From: CAYXUW01 sp964468375
GTDB taxonomy: Bacteria; Planctomycetota; Phycisphaerae; Sedimentisphaerales; Anaerobacaceae
Reading direction: 5' to 3'
NCBI GenBank assembly: GCA_964468375.1
Contig: CAYXUW010000016.1
Coordinates: forward strand, 1 to 23,806
DNA length: 23,806 nt
Below, piece by piece: positions 1 through 7,483 of this stretch (the first letter of the stretch is position 1; the number at the start of each line of letters is the position of its first letter). Below the pieces are notes generated by a model. That model searched no databases. It saw only the letters and a program-made list of their open reading frames with translations, and was not told the origin of the DNA. The translations under genes and the position numbers were made by a program.

Positions 1-830
1 GCGTAGCAGTTTGAAATGGTACCTTCGTTCCATCCCACCAAGCCGCCGATACAACCATGTATTCCCGTGACATCGCAAGTGGCGTAGCAGTTTGAGATAG
101 TACCTTCGTTCCATCCCACCAAACCGCCGAACTCACCTCCATCAAAATCTACCGTAACAACGCCAGTAGCGTAGCAGTTTGAGATGGTGCCGTCGTAGTT
201 GTATCCCGCCAGGCCGCCGATCCCATAACCATCCCCCAGAACATTGACAGTAGCGTAGCAGTTTGAAATGGTTCCGTAACCATTCAATCCCGCCAGACCG
301 CCGACATAGCCTTCTCCTAAAACGGCCCCGACTTCGATGCCGCAGCCGGTGATCGTCCCATATCCCAACTCGCTGACCAGAGTGCCAACATAACTATCTC
401 CCTCTACATTGGGTTTGATGAGTCTCAAGTTTTTGATCTCGGCGTTGGGGTCATCGACATAACCGAACAGGCCAACGTGAGTTGAACTTGCTGAATTCCA
501 GGTAAAATTGCTTATCGCGTGCCCGTTCCCCTCGAATACACCAGTAAAAGGAACTTCAACCCATCCCGGATAGGCATAATAACGTTTCCCAATTATGTTG
601 AAATTGATTTCGTTATAATCGATTAGATTAATATCCGCCATAAGCTTAAAGTGCGCATCCCAGTAATTCGAATCTGCCCCTATTGCCTGCATATCACAGG
701 CGTCATAAATCAAATACGGCTCATTCGGAGTCCCGCTCCCCGACCAAGGCGCACCATTCGCCCCCGAGCAAAATAAACAGACAGCAATCACCCCCAAAAT
801 CACTCCGTTAAGGCCTTTTATACTCCTCAT
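1..830 (-). CDS. Secreted GLUG-repeat protein, C-terminus cut by window edge
   Basis: I read 276 codons from an ATG at 830 to the window edge with no stop. The first ~25 residues form a signal peptide (MRSIKGLNGVILGVIAVCLF, then a small-residue cleavage area near ANGAPW). Next comes a block (PYLIYDACDMQAIGADSNYW, HFKLMADI) shared almost word for word with the protein at 3202-4428. From about residue 150 there are GLUG-type repeats (GGLVGWNEGTISNCYA) recurring about every 25-30 residues, a pattern expected to fold as a stacked beta structure. Family knowledge: GLUG proteins are exported and often adhesin-like; no enzymatic role can be read here. Only 15 bases separate this start from the stop of the upstream gene, and a purine-rich GGGAAAGGGGAAG ribosome site lies in the gap, so it is the third gene of an operon. 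The C-terminus, where a dockerin-like tail would be expected, is outside the window. Confidence 0.85.
   Translation of the reverse strand, partial: MRSIKGLNGVILGVIAVCLFCSGANGAPWSGSGTPNEPYLIYDACDMQAIGADSNYWDAHFKLMADINLIDYNEINFNIIGKRYYAYPGWVEVPFTGVFEGNGHAISNFTWNSASSTHVGLFGYVDDPNAEIKNLRLIKPNVEGDSYVGTLVSELGYGTITGCGIEVGAVLGEGYVGGLAGLNGYGTISNCYATVNVLGDGYGIGGLAGYNYDGTISNCYATGVVTVDFDGGEFGGLVGWNEGTISNCYATCDVTGIHGCIGGLVGWNEGTISNCY
630..830 (-). repeat. Paralogous start cassette, copy 1 (pairs with 4228-4428)
   Basis: These 201 bases and 4228-4428 align without gaps from the start codon onward and share long identical words, for example CTTAAAGTGCGCATCCCAG and CACTCCGTTAAG on the plus strand. By eye roughly four fifths of positions match. 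The block codes for the signal peptide and the PYLIYDACDMQ to HFKLMADI segment. Confidence 0.8.
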
Positions 831-845
831 ATCTTCCCCTTTCCC

Positions 846-3185
846 CTAATCCCCTTCCAGCCAGTTTATTGCAAGTTTGGCATAATCCAGGAAATCCACC
901 TGCGTGTCGTAATTCAAATCCGCCTCATAGCACCATCCGTTATAAAGGCAATCATCATCGAGCCATCGCTCGATAAGCCACCCCACATCAGACCAGTCCA
1001 CAGTGCAGTCATGATTCAAATCGCCTTCTATCACCTCCGGCACTCCCCACCTCGCCCAGTATGACGAACCATAATCCCCGGCTGTGATAAAATCACCTCC
1101 TGCGATGAGCTCGCCGTTATAGATCGAAAGACCATAAACAGAAGGGTCTTCTTCATTGCCACTCATCCCGCTCCCAAGTGCATGCCAGCTGTTACCGTCC
1201 CATGCGGCTATGCAATTAGCGACTACATCGCCGGCCATGAAGAAATCCCCTCCCGCGACAAGCTCGCCATTATAAACCGTCAGGGCTTCAACATAGGAAC
1301 CATCCGCTCCGCTTCCAAGCGGTTGCCAGCTGTTCCCGTCCCAAGCCGCTATACGGTCAGCGCTTGCGCCATCGGCTGTAGTAAAGCCGCCTCCCGCTAT
1401 CAGTTCATCGTTGTAAACAGTAAGGTCAAGGACAACCTCGTTCATACCGCTTCCAGGGATGCCAAGTGGTTCCCAGCTATTCCCATCCCATGCGGCAATA
1501 CGTTTAGCATATTCACCGCCGGCATCAGTAAAATTACCCCCTGCAATTAGCTCATTGTTATATACAGTCAACGACACAACAGAGCCGTCCATCCCGCTTC
1601 CAAGCCCATGCCAGCTGTTGCTGTCCCATGCAGCTATATGATTAACACTTACACCGCCAGCCGTGGTAAATACACCTCCTGCTATCAGCTCGCCCTCATG
1701 GATTGTAAGAGCAAGAACCCAAGGAGCACCACCACCACTCATCCCATTACCTAGCGCATGCCAGCTAGTGCCGTCCCACGCAGCAATGCGATATGCGCTT
1801 ACACCACCGGCTGTGCTAAAGTAACCTCCTGCAATAAGTTCGCCGTTGTAGACAATCAGTGCCCGGACTCCCCCGTTCATACCGCTTCCCAGCGCCCGCC
1901 AACCATTACCGTCCCAAGCAGCTATATAATTGACATCTACACCGCCCGCTGTAGCAAAATCTCCGCCCGCAATAAGCTCACCGTTATAAACAGTAAATGA
2001 ATTGGCATAACTGTTCAATCCATAACCAAGCACCTGCCAGCTGTCGCCGTCCCAGCGGCAGATATTGTAAACTCTCACATCATCTGCGTAATCAAATTCA
2101 CCTCCTGCGATCAACTTTTCATGATAAGTGCCAAGTGCATGAACACGAGGAGAATTGCCACTCATCCCGCTCCCAAGTGCATGCCAGCTGTTACCGTCCC
2201 ACGCTGCTACATAATTGGCGTCAACACCCCCGGCTGTTGTAAAATAGCCCCCAGCAATAAGCTGGCCGTTATAAACAGTAAGAGTAGCGACGCTACTATC
2301 CACCCCGCTCCCTAATGCTTGCCAACTGCTGCCGTCCCAGGCAGCTATACGATTACAGCTTACACCCCCTGCTGTTGTAAACCAGCCTCCTGCAATAAGT
2401 TCTCCATTATAAACCTTCAGGCAAGAAACTCCACCAGTTGTCCCGCTCCCCAAAGGTTGCCAGCTATTACCATCCCATGCGGCTATATAATTAACGTCTA
2501 TACCCTCGGCTACGGTAAAGGTTCCGCCGGCAATGAGTTCGCCTTCAAAAACTGCAAGGGCCATAACAATAGCCATGCTGCCGCCTATTCCGCTCCCCAG
2601 CCCTTGCCAGCTGTTGCCATCCCATACAGCGATATAATTGGCATCTGCACCATCAGCTGTGGTAAAATAACCTCCGGCAATCAATTTTCCATTGTAAACC
2701 GCCAAGGAATCGACCGGATGATAAGCATAACTTCCCAATCCATTTCCCAACGGACTCCAGTTCTCGCCATCCCACGCTGCTATATTATTGACATCTGCGC
2801 TTCCAGCTGAATCAAACCCACCACCCGCGATAAGTTGGTTGTTATAGACTGTAAGGGCGCACACGTTGTCGTTCACTCCGCTTCCAAACCCTTGCCAGCT
2901 GTTACCGTCCCACGCGGCGATGTTGTTTGCCAAAACGTCACCGGCAATTGAAAAATAGCCGCCGGCAACAAGTAGTTCTCGCTGTGGTCCGTTGCCGTCT
3001 GGGTCCCATTTGGTTAATGCTAAAACTGCTCCGTCTATACCCGGAAGACCTTGCCCCGGCTTCCACTCAAATTCACATTCCGAAGAATCCGAAAAACACG
3101 GCTGAACTATCATCGTTGTCAAAACGATAACTGCCCCCAAAATCGCCCCGCGAACACTTCTTGATTTGTCTTTTATACTCCTCAT
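846..3185 (-). CDS. Secreted 14-repeat beta-propeller-like protein with C-terminal dockerin-like domain
   Basis: 779 residues from the ATG at 3185. This start is preferred over an upstream in-frame ATG because GAGGAAAAGAGGAAA precedes it and a signal peptide (ILGAVIVLTTMIVQPCFS) follows directly. From residue 71 there are 14 tandem copies of a 40-50 residue unit with consensus ELIAGGxFTTAGGVxxNYIA, then AWDGNSWxxLGSGM and ALTVYNG, resembling kelch-like or delta-60-like propeller blades. Residues 722-779 hold two EF-hand-type loops (DLNHDCTVDWSD and DLNYDTQVDFLD), each followed by a helix ending in W-L, as in type I dockerins. It sits 16 bp downstream of the GLUG gene at 3202-4428 and shares its start region and tail. 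Inferred role: extracellular or surface-bound repeat protein. A ligand or enzymatic activity is not visible. The fold assignment is an inference from repeat length and pattern. Confidence 0.88.
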   Translation of the reverse strand: MRSIKDKSRSVRGAILGAVIVLTTMIVQPCFSDSSECEFEWKPGQGLPGIDGAVLALTKWDPDGNGPQRELLVAGGYFSIAGDVLANNIAAWDGNSWQGFGSGVNDNVCALTVYNNQLIAGGGFDSAGSADVNNIAAWDGENWSPLGNGLGSYAYHPVDSLAVYNGKLIAGGYFTTADGADANYIAVWDGNSWQGLGSGIGGSMAIVMALAVFEGELIAGGTFTVAEGIDVNYIAAWDGNSWQPLGSGTTGGVSCLKVYNGELIAGGWFTTAGGVSCNRIAAWDGSSWQALGSGVDSSVATLTVYNGQLIAGGYFTTAGGVDANYVAAWDGNSWHALGSGMSGNSPRVHALGTYHEKLIAGGEFDYADDVRVYNICRWDGDSWQVLGYGLNSYANSFTVYNGELIAGGDFATAGGVDVNYIAAWDGNGWRALGSGMNGGVRALIVYNGELIAGGYFSTAGGVSAYRIAAWDGTSWHALGNGMSGGGAPWVLALTIHEGELIAGGVFTTAGGVSVNHIAAWDSNSWHGLGSGMDGSVVSLTVYNNELIAGGNFTDAGGEYAKRIAAWDGNSWEPLGIPGSGMNEVVLDLTVYNDELIAGGGFTTADGASADRIAAWDGNSWQPLGSGADGSYVEALTVYNGELVAGGDFFMAGDVVANCIAAWDGNSWHALGSGMSGNEEDPSVYGLSIYNGELIAGGDFITAGDYGSSYWARWGVPEVIEGDLNHDCTVDWSDVGWLIERWLDDDCLYNGWCYEADLNYDTQVDFLDYAKLAINWLEGD
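849..1022 (-). other. Dockerin-like calcium-binding tail (protein domain)
   Basis: The last 58 residues of the propeller-like protein hold two D-x-N/D-x-D-type loops of 12 residues, each followed by a hydrophobic helix (VGWLIERWL; YAKLAINWLEG). This is the layout of type I dockerin repeats, in which each loop binds calcium. No cohesin is visible in the window, and planctomycetes commonly carry such tails without a cellulosome, so the partner is unknown. Confidence 0.7.
1035..2975 (-). repeat. 14 tandem in-frame repeats of about 130 bp
   Basis: The coding repeats of the propeller-like protein recur every 120-150 bp at DNA level, with conserved words such as GCCAGCTGTTACCGTCCCA and CCGCCGGCTGTGGTAAA (plus-strand reading, with variants). 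Copies differ by many synonymous changes and by short in-frame insertions in the loop after the LGSGM motif, so the array is not freshly amplified. Some neighbouring units are more alike than others, which fits repeated unequal exchange. Confidence 0.85.
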
Positions 3186-3201
3186 ATTTTCCTCTTTTCC
3201 T

Positions 3202-4428
3202 CTAATTCCCTTCCAGCCAGTGCGAAGCAAGAATCGCAAGGTCATAGAAGTTTGTCTCTTTATTCTTGTCGATATCCGAAGGCAGATATGTCCGTAAGAA
3301 CGGATATGTCTGGTTTTCACCAATATCCCATATCTCCACAAAATCCCACTCCGCATCTGTATAAGTAGCTTTGGCCTGCATCTCTGCCGTTGTCTTGCTT
3401 ATCACATTTGGGTCGGACCCGTTTCCAATGCCGTTCACATCCGGATTAACATCATTGTCCCAGAAACACTTGTTATAGAAAATATTGATACCATCATCTT
3501 CATATCCAATGAACCCGCCAACAAACTCAGTTCCCGCCACATCTGATGCTGCATAGCTGTCTTCCATCCAGCAACTGTAAGGACTTCCAATACTTCCTGC
3601 AAGCCCTCCTACGTTTTCACCCCCCGAAACCGTCCCCAAAGCGTAACAATCAGTTATCTTACCTTCATAGGCACCTGCTAATCCGCCGATGTTGTCACCA
3701 CTCGCTTCCACACTGCCAAACGCAAAACTTTTTTCTATTATCGCCGTGCCTTTTATAGCGACCATATTACCGACCAATCCACCGACATTGTTAGACCCTG
3801 AAACGTAAGTCGTGGCAGAGCATCCGGATATGATTCGTTCGCCGTAGCCGCCATAGTTCAATCCATTTCCTAATATAGCACCGATGTTTTCACCGCCACG
3901 AACTTGACCGCCAACAACATGACATTGTGATATAATTCCATCCTCTAAATGCCCAACCAAAGCCGCAATGTTTCTGTTTTCTCCCGCATCAATGTTAGGG
4001 TCAACAACAAACAGTCTTTTAATCACTGCTTGAAGTTTTCCCGACGGCGTATAACCTGACTGCATGAAACCAAAAAGTCCGACATTATAAGTCTCATTCG
4101 AATCCCAGGTGAAGTTGCTGATAATATTTTCATTGCCGTCGAACACACCGGAAAAAGGTCGAGACATATTAAGACCTATGATATTGAATGTGGGACGTCC
4201 CTCTCGGCCATCATAAACAGATAGGTCAATATCCGCCATCAGCTTAAAGTGCGCATCCCAGTAATTCGAATCCGCACCTATCTCCTGCATATCGCACGCG
4301 TCATAAATCAGATACGGGTCACCTTCTACACCGCTCCCCGACCAAGGCGTACCATTCGCCGCCGAACAGAATACACATACGGTAACCACCCTCAAAATCA
4401 CTCCGTTAAGCCCTATTAACCTCCTCAT
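3202..4428 (-). CDS. Secreted GLUG-repeat protein with short dockerin-like tail
   Basis: 408 residues from the ATG at 4428 (AAAAGAGGAACAG before it), chosen over a longer in-frame start because a signal peptide follows immediately (MRRLIGLNGVILRVVTVCVF, cleavage near ANGTPW). After the shared PYLIYDACDMQ block come GLUG-type repeats (NVGGLVGN; NIGGLAGAYEGKITDCYA; NVGGLAGSIGS), then a segment typical of the end of GLUG proteins (KTTAEMQAKATY, W-D-F, IGENQTYPFLR). The last ~25 residues are a single EF-hand-like loop (DIDKNKETNFYD) followed by LAILASHWLEGN, about half a dockerin. It is the first gene of the three-gene secreted-protein run, 48 nt downstream of a predicted transcription start. Function is not readable beyond export and probable cell-surface or matrix location. 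Confidence 0.87.
   Translation of the reverse strand: MRRLIGLNGVILRVVTVCVFCSAANGTPWSGSGVEGDPYLIYDACDMQEIGADSNYWDAHFKLMADIDLSVYDGREGRPTFNIIGLNMSRPFSGVFDGNENIISNFTWDSNETYNVGLFGFMQSGYTPSGKLQAVIKRLFVVDPNIDAGENRNIAALVGHLEDGIISQCHVVGGQVRGGENIGAILGNGLNYGGYGERIISGCSATTYVSGSNNVGGLVGNMVAIKGTAIIEKSFAFGSVEASGDNIGGLAGAYEGKITDCYALGTVSGGENVGGLAGSIGSPYSCWMEDSYAASDVAGTEFVGGFIGYEDDGINIFYNKCFWDNDVNPDVNGIGNGSDPNVISKTTAEMQAKATYTDAEWDFVEIWDIGENQTYPFLRTYLPSDIDKNKETNFYDLAILASHWLEGN
4228..4428 (-). repeat. Paralogous start cassette, copy 2 (pairs with 630-830)
   Basis: Partner of the block at 630-830, same length and same frame. The similarity falls off inside the genes where the GLUG repeats begin to differ in number and spacing, so duplication with later divergence or gene conversion of the 5' part is likely. 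Confidence 0.8.
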
Positions 4429-4482
4429 CTGTTCCTCTTTTCGTGCAATTGGTTGTAAAGCTTTTCCTTTAAGCGTCCTATA

Positions 4483-4511
4483 ATTATACCCCAAAATCCC
4501 TCATCTTTCAA
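4483..4511 (-). promoter_or_regulatory. Sigma70-type promoter for the secreted-protein operon
   Basis: On the minus strand TTGAAA (4511-4506) is followed after exactly 17 bases by a perfect TATAAT (4488-4483). Transcription would start near 4476, giving a leader of about 48 nt before the GLUG gene start at 4428. It lies in the 86-bp gap just after the ABC ATPase gene, so the secreted proteins can be expressed separately from the regulator/ATPase pair. Confidence 0.65.
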
Positions 4512-4514
4512 GAA

Positions 4515-5156
4515 TTAATCCCTTTTATACGTAATCTGTGTTCTTCCCGACAATTCCTGAATGACCAAAACATCAGGCGACAAATCCATCAGTATATCAT
4601 CATGGCTCGACGCCAGTATAAACGTCGCACCCATCCGCTTCGCGTATTTGCGTATGTTATACGAAATTACTGCCGCCGTTATCCGGTCCAGTTCCGAGCA
4701 GAATTCGTCCGCGAATATAAATCTCGCCCCCGCTCCAAGCGCTACCGCCAGCCGAAACCGATACTTCTGACCCTCGCTCAATCTCCTCGGCTGATTAAGA
4801 ACGCAGAACGCGTCGTTAAGCCCCGCAATGCTCAATAACTTCAGCCCCTCCACGAAATCCCCGTCAATACAATCAATCACAGATTTGCCCTCCGGAAGCA
4901 CTATTCTTTCAAGATTCACCCTCTCGCAAAGCGGTATCGCCTTTTCCAGTTCCCTCATCAGCACGCTCTTGCCCGCTCCTGACGGCCCGGTAATATACAC
5001 AATGTCCCCATCATTTATTTCCAGTTCGCACTTAATCGTGCATCCTGCCTCGGCGAGTCTGTCTGCCGTCAGCCCGAACATCCGCATCACCGCCGCACTT
5101 CTCTCGCTGATTTGCCCTTCTCTGCCGAAGGTTTTTGAAATGCTGTAAATCGGCAT
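4515..5156 (-). CDS. Soluble ABC-type ATPase (COG2401-like), no membrane partner
   Basis: 213 residues with a full set of ABC ATPase motifs: Walker A GPSGAGKS (57-64), signature LSEGQ (126-130), Walker B RFIFADE (145-151), D-loop SELD (154-157) and switch histidine H185 in SSHDD. No membrane segment or permease gene is adjacent, so this is not a standard transporter. By size and motif order it resembles the stand-alone ATPases grouped in COG2401, some of which are fused to acetyltransferase-like domains; that is a recollection of the family, not a search result. A GGAGGGG ribosome site lies about 10 bases before the ATG at 5156. It follows the HTH gene by 30 bp and is surely co-transcribed. 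Possible role: ATP-dependent DNA- or RNA-related function controlled by or acting with the HTH protein; unproven. Confidence 0.8.
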   Translation of the reverse strand: MPIYSISKTFGREGQISERSAAVMRMFGLTADRLAEAGCTIKCELEINDGDIVYITGPSGAGKSVLMRELEKAIPLCERVNLERIVLPEGKSVIDCIDGDFVEGLKLLSIAGLNDAFCVLNQPRRLSEGQKYRFRLAVALGAGARFIFADEFCSELDRITAAVISYNIRKYAKRMGATFILASSHDDILMDLSPDVLVIQELSGRTQITYKRD

Positions 5157-5186
5157 AAAGACTTGTCCCCTCCTTTTGCCGGTTCG

Positions 5187-5597
5187 TTAAGATTTGATAA
5201 TCGCTTCTATCCTTTTCAAGGTTTGCCGAATGCTGTAGTATGTCTCGCTTCTCTTTCGTGCAATCTTCTTTATAGACAGCCCCGTCAGAAAATAATCCTT
5301 CGCAATCTCCATCTCGCCCCTGCCCAGCTCGTCCCGCTTCCGCAGGCACATTACATATTCCCCCTTCATCAGCCGCTCCGTCATCCTGCGTATCCTCCGC
5401 GCTATTGTCTCCTCCGCGACCCCGACCAGCCGCGCCATCTGCCGAAAGCTGTTGCCGTTCTCGATATACATTGTCATCAGCACCCTGTCCCTGCCGCTCA
5501 GCAAGCTCACCCTGCTTCGCAGAAGCTCAATCCTCTCCCGCCGCTTTTCCCCGGCATCGGCTTCGGCCTGAGAAATATTTTCGTGGATTTTTCTCAC
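5187..5597 (-). CDS. Double helix-turn-helix regulator (sigma70 region 4-like)
   Basis: 136 residues from a GTG at 5597, the longest start in frame; the ribosome site is weak (AGGTCTT), so the start is uncertain. Residues ~30-77 (LSGRDRVLMTMYIENGNSFR, then QMARLVGVAEETIARRIRRM) look like a sigma70 region 4 or GerE-type HTH. Residues ~95-132 (EMEIAKDYFLTGLSIKKIAR, then YYSIRQTLKRIEAII) form a second HTH-like helix set. The protein is very basic, lacks a receiver or ligand domain, and lacks sigma region 2, so it is not a full sigma factor. It is the first gene of a two-gene operon with the ABC ATPase. Function: DNA-binding regulator by inference; the target is unknown. Confidence 0.75.
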   Translation of the reverse strand: MRKIHENISQAEADAGEKRRERIELLRSRVSLLSGRDRVLMTMYIENGNSFRQMARLVGVAEETIARRIRRMTERLMKGEYVMCLRKRDELGRGEMEIAKDYFLTGLSIKKIARKRSETYYSIRQTLKRIEAIIKS

Positions 5598-5660
5598 AAT
5601 AAGACCTGATTTTTACCGCCATATCGCTACTTTATTAGATTTTTATATAACAAGTATGGT

Positions 5661-5689
5661 ATTTTAACAAAACAGATAACAAAAGTCAA
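5661..5689 (-). promoter_or_regulatory. Sigma70-type promoter for HTH/ABC ATPase operon
   Basis: Minus-strand TTGACT (5689-5684), 17-base spacer, TAAAAT (5666-5661), in a markedly AT-rich divergent intergenic stretch. The start would fall near 5654, about 57 nt before the GTG at 5597. A second A/T-rich hexamer (TATATAA) lies just downstream, so the exact -10 could differ. Confidence 0.55.
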
Positions 5690-5812
5690 GCGTTTTGTAA
5701 TATTTTTCGTAAATTTCCTGTAGAGTTTGCTATCTTTTGAACACTTTGCCGTCTTGCCGCTTCTTATTCCCCTTTGAGCCCCATTTTAAAACGTCGTATT
5801 CCCAAAAAACCC

Positions 5813-5840
5813 TTGCATTCGACCTCTCTGTGGCTATACT
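5813..5840 (+). promoter_or_regulatory. Possible sigma70 promoter for ribokinase gene
   Basis: TTGCAT (5813-5818), 16-base spacer, TATACT (5835-5840). Transcription from it would begin almost at the AAAGGAG ribosome site (5847-5853), giving a very short leader. The boxes are good, but the short leader keeps confidence moderate. Confidence 0.42.
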
Positions 5841-5859
5841 GCCCCCAAAGGAGTTACAG

Positions 5860-6825
5860 ATGAAAGATGCTGGAAGGATTCCCAAAGTGGTTGTAATAGC
5901 AGGCACTTACGTCGATATGGCCATTCGCTGCGACCACGTCCCCGCCCCCGGCCAGTTCGTTACCGGCTCCGGCCTCTCATACGCCCCAACAGGCCCCGGG
6001 CCAAACCAGGCCGCAGAAGCCGCCCTCTGCGGCTGTCAGGTGCATCTTGTCAGCAAAGTAGGCGGCGACCCCTTCGCCCAAATGGTTAAGGCAAACCTCG
6101 CCGAATTCAAGGTTAACACCGATTTCGTCCTCGCCGTCAAAGCCAAAAATACCGGCGTCTTAGCCACCCTCGTCAACGCCGAAGGAGAAAACGCCGCGCT
6201 CACATATACCGGCGCAAACAGTGCCCTGATGCCGCAGGACATAGATGCCGCAGAACAGATTATCTCCGAAGCTGACGTTTGTTTAATTCACGGCCAGTTG
6301 CCTCAGAAAACCGTCGAAAAGGCCATAAAATGCGCCAAGGTGCACGGCGTAAAAGTCATCCTTAACCCCGCAAGGCCGATGGAACAGCCCGACCAGGGGA
6401 GCGACGCCCTGCCAATCGACTATTTCGCAGCCGATATCCTGATACCCAATCTTTTCGAGGCCGCCGACATAACCAACCATTCCGACGCAAGTGTCCACAC
6501 CGCCAAGCTTATCGGCTCCGACCTCATCGCCCGCGGCGCCGAGGCCGCCGTTATAACAATGGGCAAACGCGGTTGTATGGTAGTTGACAGAAACAGCGCC
6601 GACCATATCCCCGCTTTCGAGGTCGAGCTCGTAGACCAGGCCGGAAGAGGTGACGCCTTCGCGGGAGCGTTGGCTGCCTGCTGCGCTGTCGGTGATGATT
6701 TAAGAAAAGCAGTTAAATTCGCTTCCGCGGCGGGGGCGCTGGCCTGCACCAAATTCGGCGCTATAGAATCCTTGCCCGCAAAAGCGGAAATCATCGAATT
6801 GTTGCAGAAACAAGACCTCGAATAG
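5860..6825 (+). CDS. rbsK: Ribokinase (PfkB family sugar kinase)
   Basis: 321 residues. Start ATG 5860 is chosen because AAAGGAG lies 6 bases upstream and the N-terminal beta strand (KVVVIAGTYVDM) begins there; a longer TTG frame adds a non-homologous leader. Family features: sugar-binding N-terminal lid, GPGPNQAAEA (45-54, usually GGKGANQA), TGVLATLVNAEGEN (98-111, as in ribokinase), LNPAR (168-172), PNLFEA (196-201), and the anion-hole/catalytic motif DQAGRGDAF (259-267) with D265 as the expected catalytic base. Length matches ribokinase (~310). Reaction: ATP-dependent phosphorylation of ribose to ribose 5-phosphate in the cytoplasm. The glycine-rich motifs deviate (GRGD for GAGD, GPGPN for GKGAN), so substrate could differ. 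It stands alone between opposed genes and ends 19 bp from the lemA stop with no clear terminator. Confidence 0.82.
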   Translation: MKDAGRIPKVVVIAGTYVDMAIRCDHVPAPGQFVTGSGLSYAPTGPGPNQAAEAALCGCQVHLVSKVGGDPFAQMVKANLAEFKVNTDFVLAVKAKNTGVLATLVNAEGENAALTYTGANSALMPQDIDAAEQIISEADVCLIHGQLPQKTVEKAIKCAKVHGVKVILNPARPMEQPDQGSDALPIDYFAADILIPNLFEAADITNHSDASVHTAKLIGSDLIARGAEAAVITMGKRGCMVVDRNSADHIPAFEVELVDQAGRGDAFAGALAACCAVGDDLRKAVKFASAAGALACTKFGAIESLPAKAEIIELLQKQDLE

Positions 6826-6844
6826 TTTCGGCCGGTTCAACCCA

Positions 6845-7432
6845 TCAAAATTCCACTTCCGGAACCTCGGTTTTTGCCTGCTCGGTCGCCTCGAAATATT
6901 CCACCGGCTCGACGCCTGCTCGCCTGCAGAAAAACGAGCCGAAGAACTCCTTTGCATACGAGTTAAGCTGTCTTGCCGCCTCGTTGTATCTTGTGCGCGC
7001 CACCGCTATCCGGTTCTCCGTGCCCTCTAGAGCGACCTGCAGGTCTCTGAAGTTGTCGCTGGCCCTTAACTGCGGATAGTTTTCCTGTAGCATTAAAAGC
7101 CGGGACAAAAACCCGCTAAGCTCGTTGGACGCCTCAATCTTGCCCGCTCGGCTGTCGGCCTGGAAATACTTCTCCCGCGATTTGGCGATGTTTTCGAACA
7201 GCTCTTTTTCGTGCGAGGCATATCCCTTTACCGTTTCCACAAGATTCGGCACTAAATCAAGTCTTCGCTGAAGTGCTGCATCAATGTTCGCCCAGGCAGT
7301 TTCCGCTCCCTGTTCAAGGCGCACCGCTTTGTTATAGCCGCTGATATACCACCCCAGTATGCCGAAGCCGATTATTAACAAAATCACTAATGCTGCGATT
7401 AAGCCGCCCAAAGCTTTGCCGAAGTATCTCAT
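6845..7432 (-). CDS. lemA: LemA family membrane protein
   Basis: 195 residues from the ATG at 7432 (AAAGGGAG 6 bases upstream). One N-terminal transmembrane helix (about 8-30) is followed by the family hallmark RRLDLVPNLVETVKGYA (57-73) and a helical domain with ALEGTENRIAVAR and YNEAARQLNSY. The usual length is 180-200 residues. LemA proteins are single-pass, helical-bundle envelope proteins of unclear biochemical role; they are very often encoded beside TPM-domain proteins, as here (51 bp downstream of that gene). It is the third gene of the operon. The C-terminus is somewhat acidic and variable. Confidence 0.9.
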   Translation of the reverse strand: MRYFGKALGGLIAALVILLIIGFGILGWYISGYNKAVRLEQGAETAWANIDAALQRRLDLVPNLVETVKGYASHEKELFENIAKSREKYFQADSRAGKIEASNELSGFLSRLLMLQENYPQLRASDNFRDLQVALEGTENRIAVARTRYNEAARQLNSYAKEFFGSFFCRRAGVEPVEYFEATEQAKTEVPEVEF

Positions 7433-7483
7433 TTTTAGCTCCCTTTCCTGATTTCGGATTTTAGTATTCAATCTTAATTTTTC

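Noticed and set aside
1182..2810. Several plus-strand open frames opposite the propeller-like gene
   Set aside because: They are periodic shadows of the 14 coding repeats; they lack ribosome sites and have proline/cysteine-rich random-looking composition.
1035..2975. CRISPR array or satellite-like noncoding repeat
   Set aside because: The ~130-bp repeats are in-frame coding units of varied length with protein-level conservation, without spacer/repeat structure.
4515..5156. Transporter ATP-binding subunit
   Set aside because: No permease or binding protein is in the neighbourhood and the partner is a DNA-binding protein, so a transport role is not supported.
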